DNA from: Allacma fusca
Taxonomy: Eukaryota; Arthropoda; Collembola; Symphypleona; Sminthuridae
Reading direction: 5' to 3'
Assembly (NCBI GenBank): GCA_947179485.1
Contig: OX359247.1
Location: 39,346,801 to 39,410,800 of the forward strand
DNA length: 64,000 nucleotides
The position numbers and the translations under genes are program-made. Each line of letters starts with the position of its first letter. Position 1 is the first letter of the stretch. Below the pieces are notes generated by a model. That model searched no databases and was not told the origin of the DNA. It saw nothing but the letters and a program-made list of their open reading frames with translations. Positions 1-8,636 of this stretch are shown here, piece by piece.

Positions 1-368
1 AAGTCCGGAGAATCCCACTTATCAGCATTATCAATCCACTCGATCACTTCCTATGTATTTGCAAAAGTTTATTTTTATTAATACGTAACCCCATGCTTCA
101 TGATGAAAGCCAACAAGGCTACACGTAATAAACGAAAATTAAAAATGTGCACTAGATTTCCAGTCACCTCGAATGTAAAATTCTTGAACACCTTGGAATT
201 CTTCATGTAACTATAAGCCTTTAGGTATACCCCATGAGGCAATCGGGTGTAGTTCGTCTCAATTGCTTCATGTATTTTTGAATCCAACGGTTTACTCAAA
301 TCTACCTCACTTTGAACCACCAGCACATGGAGGCATAATACTAGGGCTGCTATTTCTAAAATATGCAT
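1..368 (-). CDS. Secreted SEC14/CRAL-TRIO-like protein, 5' end (partial)
   Basis: First two exons of a minus-strand gene that leaves the window at position 1. Exon 1 (368-168) starts with ATG and encodes a hydrophobic signal-peptide-like start (MHILEIAALVLCLHVLVVQS), then a charged segment ending FKNFTFE at a GAG|GTGACT donor. Exon 2 starts at 50 after a CATAG acceptor in phase 0 and reads EVIEWIDNADKWDSPD before the edge. Exon order, splice phase and sequence match the first two exons of the complete gene at 11039-8637 (FNGFTLE, then DSKNWIDKHDQFVAP), so this is a paralogue of that lipid-binding-type family in tandem, same-strand arrangement. The CRAL-TRIO domain itself lies outside the window, so the family call rests on the paralogue. 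Confidence 0.7.
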
Positions 369-1723
369 TTTAGTATAATTTAATCTCTTATGATTTTAGA
401 GCTACTTGTCGCTACCTGGAAGTCTACTGGGCATTTACGACTTATTGTGGTTCATTCTGTATGATATTTTCAATTTCGCTTAAATTCAGAGACTATATTC
501 GTGAATGTCAAGAGGAAAAGATTTAAGGTTCTCAGGATGAGGTTTATGTTTTCCCTAATTAATCAACGACTTCCATTTTAATTTTAATGGAGAGGAAATT
601 TTAATGATCTAAAGAGTTGTTGAAAGCAAGTATGTGGAACAAATAAGTACGCTTCTGCATCATATTTCTAAGGTTAAGTAACTCCTGCGAGAAATATGTG
701 GTACACCTCGGGACATATTGTATGCAAGAATAATTACTAGACTACATGCAGATTCCCCTAAATACAAACTTCAAAACTGTCGCCTAAGCACATATAAATA
801 AATATCTATGCTCATTATGATATCAAGTAGGAAATGATACAGAAGCTTCTTCCTTTTGACTTGAAACTGAAGATTATTTACACTACTTCAAGTTCAGTGC
901 ACTTCAAAAAATACCTACGCTCATATGTACGTACAAGCGTCGAATAGTATCCACACGTTTAGTTATTTAATCCAAGCCATTACACCGAACGTCGTTTTTA
1001 ATAATTAAATATCATTGACTAAGCAGGTTGTAAAATATAACCGCTTTACAGAAAAAAATGAGCCACTACGAATTACGAACGAGTTATTTACTTGACCATA
1101 TGAAGGTCTTCAGTTATTCTTAATTGGAAGAACGTTTGCCAAATTAAATGTTTCTTGTTGAATAAAGAATAATGACAGTACGGTCATACATGCCCAAGGT
1201 AGAGTATTTATTTTTGCAAGGTGTGTTAGACTAAAATGAGATGAGGCTGTTCCTTCGTGCAGCAGAGTCTTTTCATTGTAATAAATGCATTTACGTGCGA
1301 GGAAGTAATAAATCAGAGTTAAAATCATGTTCTCACGTGTGGAAATTCCGAGATTAAGTTGTTCAGCTATACCATCAGTTAATTGTGTCGAGGTAAAAAG
1401 AGTTGTTGAAATTATTGACAGGAAATAATTATGACCAAGTAATACAGCATAACCTGAAGAACCATATCCTAATGTAAATTGTAGATTTACTTCAAGGTCA
1501 GAAGACGTTTTGCAACTTTGTCCATGATCAGTAAATGAAAAGTGAAATCTCGGCCCTCTTACATACAAGCATCAACAATAAGAGATGTTCTTCAGTTCAC
1601 CGCTTTAATTGTCTTGACCAAAGATGCACATATGTGTCCGCATTCCTATAACCTTCCTACAAATGGGAACTAAGAATACATCTTACATATCCTATTTAAA
1701 CTAATGGAAAACTCGATTCCTCT
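369..1723. other. Spacer upstream of the SEC14-like gene; one unassigned ORF
   Basis: No recognisable gene. The only sizeable open frame is 1568-1110 on the minus strand (152 codons, several hydrophobic stretches, no family I recognise and no clear splice context). It could be chance in AT-rich DNA or an exon of an unknown membrane protein. The stretch presumably includes the 5' flank and promoter of the gene starting at 368, but I see no decisive core promoter. Confidence 0.4.
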
Positions 1724-1952
1724 ATATATAGATATAAGAGGAGCGGGAAGTTTGAATCGTGCAGACGTACAAGTTTTACGGTCTGAACGGAATTTGGAAA
1801 AGTGAGTCAAAAGAGTGATCACAAGTTAGAAATCGGAGGGACAACCATACCATGGGACTAGGTCAAGGATCGAGTACCTCGGGAGGTAGTAAGTTTTAAG
1901 AAATATTTATTACAGGCATTAAAAATTCCGAAAGGAAGGACGGCATGGGGCT

Positions 1953-3359
1953 ATGGATTATATAGAACCATCTGTCATGGCTGTCTGCGACTTTACCATA
2001 GGGTGTACATATCGTGAATATGTCAAGGATCAAAGCGGGACCAACTCATGGACCGTGGCGATTAAAACAGGGAAGTACAGTAAAATATTGAAATTTTTGG
2101 GGGTAATGACGAGCCGAACAATCAGCAAACGAGTTACGAACCATAATAAGATAAAGAGAAAAGGAAATAAATCTGATTCAAGGGTGGGAAAGGACTCATT
2201 GCAATATCAATGCAGAACTACCGATATAAACCTGAGGAAAAGGAGGGAGAGAATGGGACAGGGAAATGATGTACACATGGGATTAATGGAACATTACAAT
2301 TGCTGCTACTTAGATAAATTAGAGGAGATGGAGCAAGAACAAGCTCAGATCCAGGAGGGGCATGGAGATCTGGATAAGGGAATCAACAGGATTCAATTAC
2401 AGTGCTCGGATTCGGTAGTAGAGAAAGCAGGGTGTTCGAAGAACGTCAATGAAGAACAGCTAACGACGGGAATGACAACTGCAGCCAAAGGTGAAATGGG
2501 GCAGGAGGATGGCTTCAAGAAGCCATGGAAAAGACCGTCGGGAGCACAACGAAGAAAGATGACAAGGATGGGTAAAGAAGTAAATGTGGAAGCAAAGGGT
2601 GCGGAAGGGAGGGAAGATGGAACGATCAAGAGAGGAAGAGAATCCGTTACATCATCAGAAGCCTCGCCGAAGAAACCTGTGATGAAGAAAAGAAGAGAGG
2701 TAGACGAGAAAGGAGAAAATGGGGAGCAGGTCAACACAGTCATTGTGACATTGGAAGACGACCCATTGGAAAATCTAAAAAGGGGTGCAGTGGAACAATT
2801 ACGGGAGCAAATTGACGACCTACTTGATGAATGCTGGAAACAAGGGGAAACCCATGTCGTCATGGGTACGAACCTAGTGGACGGCAGAGTGACAATTAAG
2901 TGCCAAACCAAGGAATCAACGGAATTCTTGAAAGAGAAGGTCGGGACAATGACTTGGACTCCACCGGACGTAAATGAAGGGAGGAGATTCAAAGGATGGG
3001 AGCCCCAGGAAGCTCCTAGTAAGAAGAAAATCATCTATGGTGTGAGTGTTAGGTCCAAGGGACTGTTAGACTGGGATGACTTCAGGAATCGTCTCAGGAG
3101 ACTGAACCAGGGACTAGCACTAAACACAGATCAATGGAGATGGTGGAACAAGGAGAAGATAGAGACAGCGGGATGGTTGTCAACCGGGGAGAACAAATTC
3201 CTGGTGATAGGTGTGGATAAGGAATCGGCAGAGGTACTACAGGGTTGTGGGGGGTTACTTTACTATAAGGCTGTCCCCCTACAATTCAGGGAACTTCTTG
3301 AAAGGAATAGAGGAGAAGGAGTAAGGCCGGAGGGTGGTGAAGGGGCTGGGACACTGTAG
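1953..3359 (+). CDS. LINE ORF1 protein (DUF4780-like)
   Basis: A 468-residue intact open frame. In LINEs the ORF1 product binds the element RNA and packages it. The first two thirds are very charged and Lys/Glu-rich (typical basic linker). Residues about 300-450 carry the features of the DUF4780 domain found in arthropod LINE ORF1 proteins: the FKGWEPQ block, a conserved-looking LNQGL-LNT--W stretch and a VIGVDKESAEVL block. I see no CCHC zinc knuckles, which many R1 and I ORF1 proteins have. The first ATG is used here; internal ATGs are possible. The stop codon TAG (3357-3359) abuts the start of the ORF2 frame, suggesting termination-reinitiation coupling. Confidence 0.85.
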   Translation: MDYIEPSVMAVCDFTIGCTYREYVKDQSGTNSWTVAIKTGKYSKILKFLGVMTSRTISKRVTNHNKIKRKGNKSDSRVGKDSLQYQCRTTDINLRKRRERMGQGNDVHMGLMEHYNCCYLDKLEEMEQEQAQIQEGHGDLDKGINRIQLQCSDSVVEKAGCSKNVNEEQLTTGMTTAAKGEMGQEDGFKKPWKRPSGAQRRKMTRMGKEVNVEAKGAEGREDGTIKRGRESVTSSEASPKKPVMKKRREVDEKGENGEQVNTVIVTLEDDPLENLKRGAVEQLREQIDDLLDECWKQGETHVVMGTNLVDGRVTIKCQTKESTEFLKEKVGTMTWTPPDVNEGRRFKGWEPQEAPSKKKIIYGVSVRSKGLLDWDDFRNRLRRLNQGLALNTDQWRWWNKEKIETAGWLSTGENKFLVIGVDKESAEVLQGCGGLLYYKAVPLQFRELLERNRGEGVRPEGGEGAGTL

Positions 3360-6300
3360 TGAACCAGAGGAAGGGGGGGTCACATTCAACAACCGGAGGG
3401 GTGAAGGGGGGACGTGGGACCCCCAGAACTCCAACGGGGGCGGGTGTGATCCAAATTAATGTGCACCATGCAAAATCTGGGTCCGCAAATCTATGCGGTC
3501 TCAGAGATAGCATGATGCTACAGACACCCCCCGGGGTGTCAAAAACATCGACACCCAAGCCTCACTCCTATATTGCATTGGTTCAAGAACCATATTATGT
3601 CAAACAGAAAATAAGAGGACTGGGAGCAAGTGACAATATTTTTGTCACCGATGATACCACACAAGGGGTACCAAGAACCTGTGTGGTGACATCGAAGAAC
3701 ATACCAGCCTCTCTAATACAACAATTCACAGATAGGGATCAAGTTCCAATATTAACGATGTGGGGAAACCGGAAGGTTATACTGGCATCGGTATACATGC
3801 CCCACGATGCAACCTCAGGACACCCTAGTGTGAAACTAAGGGAGCTAGTGGGGTACTGCGAAAGACACAAAATGCCACTAATAGTGGGTACGGACGCCAA
3901 CTCGCACCACGAAGAGTGGGGGAGTACGGATACCAACAAAAGGGGTGAAGAACTTATGGAATTTATTCTAGAGCATGATCTCAGAATAGAGAACATAGGG
4001 AATTCTCCAACTTTTGTCACAGCTAATAGGAGTGAAGTACTGGACATTACGCTAACCAACAGGTGGGCGGACGGACTGGTATATGGATGGAGAGTGCTAT
4101 CAGAGGAGAGTGGTTCCGATCATCAGTACATACGCTTTAGGGTGGAATTAAAGAAACCTAAAGCGGAGTACGGTAAAAGTATTAGAAATACGAACTGGGA
4201 CAAATATACGGAGGTCCTGCAAGAGGAACTGTGTATATTGGAACCAATAAAAGTAAATACGCTCAAGTATATTGAAAAGAGCACGAAGGACATCCAACGC
4301 GCTCTGACAAAAGCTTTTGAGGACGCCACACCTAGGAGACTAAAGCACCCCATGAGGGAGGCAGTGCCATGGTGGAACGATACTCTGACACAATTAAGGA
4401 GAAGGAGCAGGAAAGCTAGAAGAAGTACCAAGGGTGCCAACACAGGCGAACCATGGGAGTTTTATAAGAAAATTAGGAATGAATACAATAACGCGGTGCA
4501 AGAAGCCAAAAGGAACTCATGGCGCTCATTTTGTGAGAACATAGAGGATCTGGCGGAGACTGCAAGAATTTATAAAATAATCCGAAACGATGGTAGGAGG
4601 GAACCCAATACTATGAGCACCCCGGCGGGGCTTTTGCAGGATCCTAAGGGAATACTGCAAGTCCTACTGGAGCATAACTTCCCAGCGGACGAGAACTTTC
4701 GTGGACCGGTGGGAGACAATAAAAAGATGCATATAGAGGGGCTGGAGGACTGGGTTAATGAAGAGACAGTTCTGAGTGCACTGAAATCCTTTAACCCAGG
4801 GAAAGCACCTGGGCCAGACAAGATTTACCCAATCCAATTGCAGCGTGGGGGCAGACTTATTGCTAACCACCTAACGCAATTATACAGAGCGTGCATATCC
4901 CGAGGATATGTTCCCGAGGTATGGAGAGAAGCGAGGGTGGTCTTTTTGCCGAAGCCGGGAAAACCTGATTACAGACTGGCCTCGGCATGGAGACCAGTAT
5001 CGCTGACCTCATTCCTACTAAAAACCATGGAAAGGCTGGTGGACAGACACCTTAGGACTCATAGCCTAATGAAGAAACTAAGGTCGAATCACCAGTTTGC
5101 CTACATGAAGGCGGGCTCAACAGAGGCTGCCTTGCACAGAATTATAATACAAGCACAAAGTGCACTAGAGCATAAGGAGTATGCTCTGGGGGCATTTGTG
5201 GATGTGGAGGGTGCGTTCAACAATCTACTGTTAGAGGCGTTCGGAGATGCTCTACACAGATTCCATATAGATAAAGGAACGAGTAGATGGATTCTATTTA
5301 TGTTATATAATAGGACTGCCTACTCGGAACTTCGGGGTAATAGGTGTGAAAGAAAAATAACTAGAGGCTGTCCACAGGGGGGAGTCCTATCACCTCTGTT
5401 ATGGAATCTAGTTATAGATGAGCTAATGCATAAACTGCGGGAAATGGGTGGTCTGACCTCACAAGCATTTGCCGACGATGTGGCGATACTTGCGAGGGGG
5501 ATCGATGAGGAGGTCGTGACGGGCATAATTGAGAGAGGGCTTAAAGTAATCTCGAAATGGTGCCCCACGAAAGGATTGAAGTTAAATGCGGGAAAAACGG
5601 AACTTATTCCATTTACCCGTAGAATAAAACTACGGAACAGGACCATAGAAATCAATGGAACTCCAGTAGGATACAAAGGTAACACTACATATTTGGGGGT
5701 GACACTGGACTCAAAACTGTTGTGGAAACAGCATATTGAGAACAGAAGAACAAAAGCAGTAAGAGCTTTAAGCTTTTGTAATAGGCTAGTGGGGAAATCA
5801 TGGGGCCTTAAACCAAAGCAAATGCTGTGGATCTACAAGGCCGTGATTAGACCCGTAATCGAGTACGCATGTATCGTGTGGACACCGGCTCTACTGAAGG
5901 ACACGTATCGGGCGAGACTGGACACAGTACAACGCCTGGCGTGTCGACTAATTACGGGGGGCATGAAAAATACCCCATTATGTGCCATGGAATGTATGAT
6001 AGGACTGCTGCCATTAAAGCTTCACCTCAAAGGGGTTGCAATAATGACCATGCAGAGACTAATGAGGAACAACCAATGGAAGTATCAAGGTGGACTTTTG
6101 GGGCATGGAGGAATATGCACCGAATGGACCAGAGCAATTAGCATTTTGGAAATGCCAACTGATAATATCTATGAAGAATCATCCCGCAAGTACGGGGTGA
6201 GTATCCGAAGTAGATTGGATTGGGACAAGGAGGATATATCCCTACTTCACACAAATAGCGTGGTGTGCTATACCGACGGGGCCAAGGGGACTGGACCGTC

Positions 6301-6508
6301 GGGGTGTGGCGGGATTATAAACGATGGAGGGGAAACAAAGTGGGAGTACTCGATACCATTAGGGACGAACACCACAGTGTTTCAAAGCGAGTGCTATGCA
6401 GCAATAGTGGCCGCATGGTATCTGCAAATAGTGGGGACTGAAGGAAGGGAAGTACATCTGTACTCAGATAGTCAACAGATGATAAAATCTCTAGGGGAGG
6501 GGAAATAA
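3359..6508 (+). CDS. LINE ORF2 polyprotein: endonuclease, RT, partial RNase H
   Basis: About 1,049 codons open from the ORF1 stop. The first in-frame ATG is near 3511, so the true start is uncertain. Order: APE-like endonuclease (LVQEPYY near residue 75; GTDANSHHEEW; ITLTNR; GSDHQYI), a linker, then reverse transcriptase (KAPGPDKI; GCPQGGVLSPLLWN; catalytic FADD at about 5467-5478), then the start of an RNase H with its first three acidic positions visible (CYTDGA, QSECYA, YSDSQ). It ends prematurely at TAA 6506-6508. The rest of the RNase H and the Cys/His tail continue in a different frame, so a single-base loss is the simplest explanation. The RT core looks intact. Confidence 0.9.
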   Translation: MNQRKGGSHSTTGGVKGGRGTPRTPTGAGVIQINVHHAKSGSANLCGLRDSMMLQTPPGVSKTSTPKPHSYIALVQEPYYVKQKIRGLGASDNIFVTDDTTQGVPRTCVVTSKNIPASLIQQFTDRDQVPILTMWGNRKVILASVYMPHDATSGHPSVKLRELVGYCERHKMPLIVGTDANSHHEEWGSTDTNKRGEELMEFILEHDLRIENIGNSPTFVTANRSEVLDITLTNRWADGLVYGWRVLSEESGSDHQYIRFRVELKKPKAEYGKSIRNTNWDKYTEVLQEELCILEPIKVNTLKYIEKSTKDIQRALTKAFEDATPRRLKHPMREAVPWWNDTLTQLRRRSRKARRSTKGANTGEPWEFYKKIRNEYNNAVQEAKRNSWRSFCENIEDLAETARIYKIIRNDGRREPNTMSTPAGLLQDPKGILQVLLEHNFPADENFRGPVGDNKKMHIEGLEDWVNEETVLSALKSFNPGKAPGPDKIYPIQLQRGGRLIANHLTQLYRACISRGYVPEVWREARVVFLPKPGKPDYRLASAWRPVSLTSFLLKTMERLVDRHLRTHSLMKKLRSNHQFAYMKAGSTEAALHRIIIQAQSALEHKEYALGAFVDVEGAFNNLLLEAFGDALHRFHIDKGTSRWILFMLYNRTAYSELRGNRCERKITRGCPQGGVLSPLLWNLVIDELMHKLREMGGLTSQAFADDVAILARGIDEEVVTGIIERGLKVISKWCPTKGLKLNAGKTELIPFTRRIKLRNRTIEINGTPVGYKGNTTYLGVTLDSKLLWKQHIENRRTKAVRALSFCNRLVGKSWGLKPKQMLWIYKAVIRPVIEYACIVWTPALLKDTYRARLDTVQRLACRLITGGMKNTPLCAMECMIGLLPLKLHLKGVAIMTMQRLMRNNQWKYQGGLLGHGGICTEWTRAISILEMPTDNIYEESSRKYGVSIRSRLDWDKEDISLLHTNSVVCYTDGAKGTGPSGCGGIINDGGETKWEYSIPLGTNTTVFQSECYAAIVAAWYLQIVGTEGREVHLYSDSQQMIKSLGEGK

Positions 6509-7113
6509 ATTCCAGAATCCTCCTGGAGTGTCACGAAAGGTGGAACGAACTGGCCGAAGTGAACCGGGTGACCCTTAACTGGGTACCGGGGCATGCGGGC
6601 ATAAAAGGGAATGTAGAAGCGGATAAGCTAGCGAAAATGAATACTATAGAGGGTGTTGGAAGGGATGCTGTAGGACCAGAACCCTTTGTACCCCTAGCAG
6701 ATAGCAAAATAAAAAAGGTTGTGAGGGAAGAACTCAGGAACCAACATAAGGTATACTGGGGGAAGGCCCAAATAGCGGAAAAGAGATTCTTGTCAGGGCC
6801 TAGGTATGGAACTGACAACTTGATACAGGATAGAAGAAGAAGCATGCAGTGGCTAACGTATACCTACACGGGCCGGGCACCACTAAACAAAGACCTTTAC
6901 ACCATGGGTTGCAAGGATGTCCCGGGCTGCAAATGCGGACTGGGGGATGAGACAGTGGAGCACTTCATATGCGAGTGCCCACTGTACATCGACCAGCGAC
7001 TTGTATACCTGGGGGAAGGGAAAGCAACATTTGACATAATACAAGAGGCTCAGGCAAAAGACCTAGTGGCTTACATATATGCCACTGGGCGCTTTACCAG
7101 GAGCCAACAGTGA
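6509..7113 (+). pseudogene. LINE ORF2 C-terminal part in a shifted frame
   Basis: Downstream continuation of the LINE ORF2, out of frame with 3359-6508 by one base. From about 6512 this frame reads smoothly as RNase H again, including the last acidic motif (GNVEADKLAK at about 6610-6640), followed by a C-terminal segment with a Cys/His cluster (CKDVPGCKCG, then HFICECPLY), a feature of LOA/I/R1-type ORF2 tails. It stops at 7111-7113, about 100 bp before the 3' terminal ATAC repeats. It could only be made by frameshifting from ORF2, so I treat it as a broken part of the same gene. Confidence 0.85.
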
Positions 7114-7225
7114 ACATGTCTTTGGGGTAGAGTGCAATAAGTCTTTAGACTTGAGCGCCTCCGGAGGAGGATAAGAAATGACCGCCTCCGGACCCTGCCA
7201 ATACATACATACATATATAGATATA

Positions 7226-8636
7226 GGATTGTCAAGCCTACTCAAGCTGCCTACCTATTTCCTATAAAGGATACAATAGCAGCATACATGCCTATTCCTA
7301 TCCTATAAGTTTAATTCTGTGTATGAACAGCGTTCCTTTTGCGTCCGCACATTACTTATTTATTGTGTATTATACTTGAGTCAGTATAAAAATCCAACTA
7401 TCCCAGTAAGGTAATTACAGTGTGTTAAAGTGTAAGCAACATATTAGTAATTGATAATTTCCGCACTTTAAGCAAAATTATTAAAATACATTACCAAGAA
7501 ATAAGTTTATCAATTAATTTGTTCATTCATCTTTAAATACTTCCGACTCAACATAATAGTCTGTCTGGAAAATTAAATATTGCTGAAAGATTTCAAAATG
7601 AAATAACTAAGCAACAATCAGAAAAAGAAATTGAAAATTTAAAGCTGTTGAAAAGAATGAACGATGCTAATGAATGCTCATTCCGAAAGCGCAGAAACCA
7701 CATTGAATTTACAACATTGAAAGAGCCTGAGAATACTCCATAGAATCGCCCAAACATTTTGCATGTCTTGTTAGAAAATCATTTATTACCCACGGCTCCT
7801 CCAGTCGAAAATTGTCTTTTACATAAGCGCAAAAATCGTATCGCAATGGTTTCCATTTAACAAGGGAAGACATGCGATTCTGGAATGCGTTCAGTCTTGC
7901 TGACGTCATCATCATGGGTGGGTCCGTCACTACACTATTTGATGACAGTAAGTGATGGCAGTATGAGGGGGCCTTAAAACATACACAATTTTGATGACAT
8001 CATTTATGGACTCTCCCTTATTCGACATACATATACACTAAATCCGAGGATTCCTTCCTATATTTTAGGCAACATTGATATGAAGCCCAGTCCTGCCTAT
8101 ATTCCTTTATCCTTGCAGTACAAAAGGCTGCCTATCCTATTCCTATTTTTTCATGTTCAATTCAAGACTTCGGTTACTATCCTATCCTACCTACATAAGA
8201 AGCTTGATTTTAATGCCTATCCTGTTTATATGCCTATAAGCCCTATCCTTCGAGGAAGGATGTGCATCTTTGGTCTTGACAGTATTTATTGTAAACAATT
8301 TGCAAGGGCTAAGTGCAACATGTACATTATTACGGCAATACTCGAACAGTTACTCTGAATTTTGACGTATATTTAGATATACATTTATCTTATTGCTTGT
8401 AATTTGTAAGTAAGCACGTACGTGATTAATGTTATAGTCTCAGAGTAATAATGTTTCTGCAACAAAATTAACAATCTCTATGCAAGTAAAATACAATTTT
8501 CATGTTTTTGTATTCCTCAGTAATATTGAAACCAATGTGAATTATTTAATTGTAAAAATATTTTATTTACGAAATCACAAAGGGTTCAGCACATGTACGA
8601 ATTTGAGAGCTATGTTCAACACATTAGGCCGTACAT
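7226..8636. other. Intergenic region with CCTATCC-like repeats
   Basis: No assigned gene. Degenerate runs of CCTAT/CCTATCC occur at about 7240-7310 and again at 8085-8260, on either side of a short plus-strand frame (7563-7742, 60 codons, charged, no family recognised) and an unassigned minus-strand ORF (7930-7709). This layout is like the motif-rich ends of the hAT-like elements elsewhere in the window, so the block may be an old non-autonomous transposon, but I could not find its terminal repeats. Confidence 0.4.

Larger units (their letters stand above)
1737..7212 (+). mobile_element. Non-LTR retrotransposon (LOA/R1-like), near full length
   Basis: A 5.48-kb LINE bounded by a 13-bp direct repeat ATATATAGATATA at 1724-1736 and 7213-7225, which I read as its target-site duplication (low-complexity, so some doubt). 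It holds a 5' UTR (1737-1952), ORF1 with a DUF4780-like domain, ORF2 with APE-type endonuclease, reverse transcriptase and RNase H, and a 3' end of short ATAC repeats rather than poly-A. The endonuclease style (G-DAN-H--W, N-RGE-L, SDH) belongs to the R1/LOA/I group. The RNase H plus a terminal Cys/His cluster favours LOA (Bilbo-like) or I over classical R1. One frameshift near 6500 breaks ORF2, so this copy is probably inactive on its own. Confidence 0.9.

Noticed and set aside
1110..1568. 152-codon minus-strand ORF with hydrophobic stretches, perhaps a receptor exon
   Set aside because: No motif supports a receptor family and there is no convincing neighbouring exon; left as unassigned.
7563..7930. 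Short coding-like frames on both strands (plus 7563-7742, minus 7930-7709)
   Set aside because: No recognised family, no start codon for the plus frame, and the two overlap on opposite strands.
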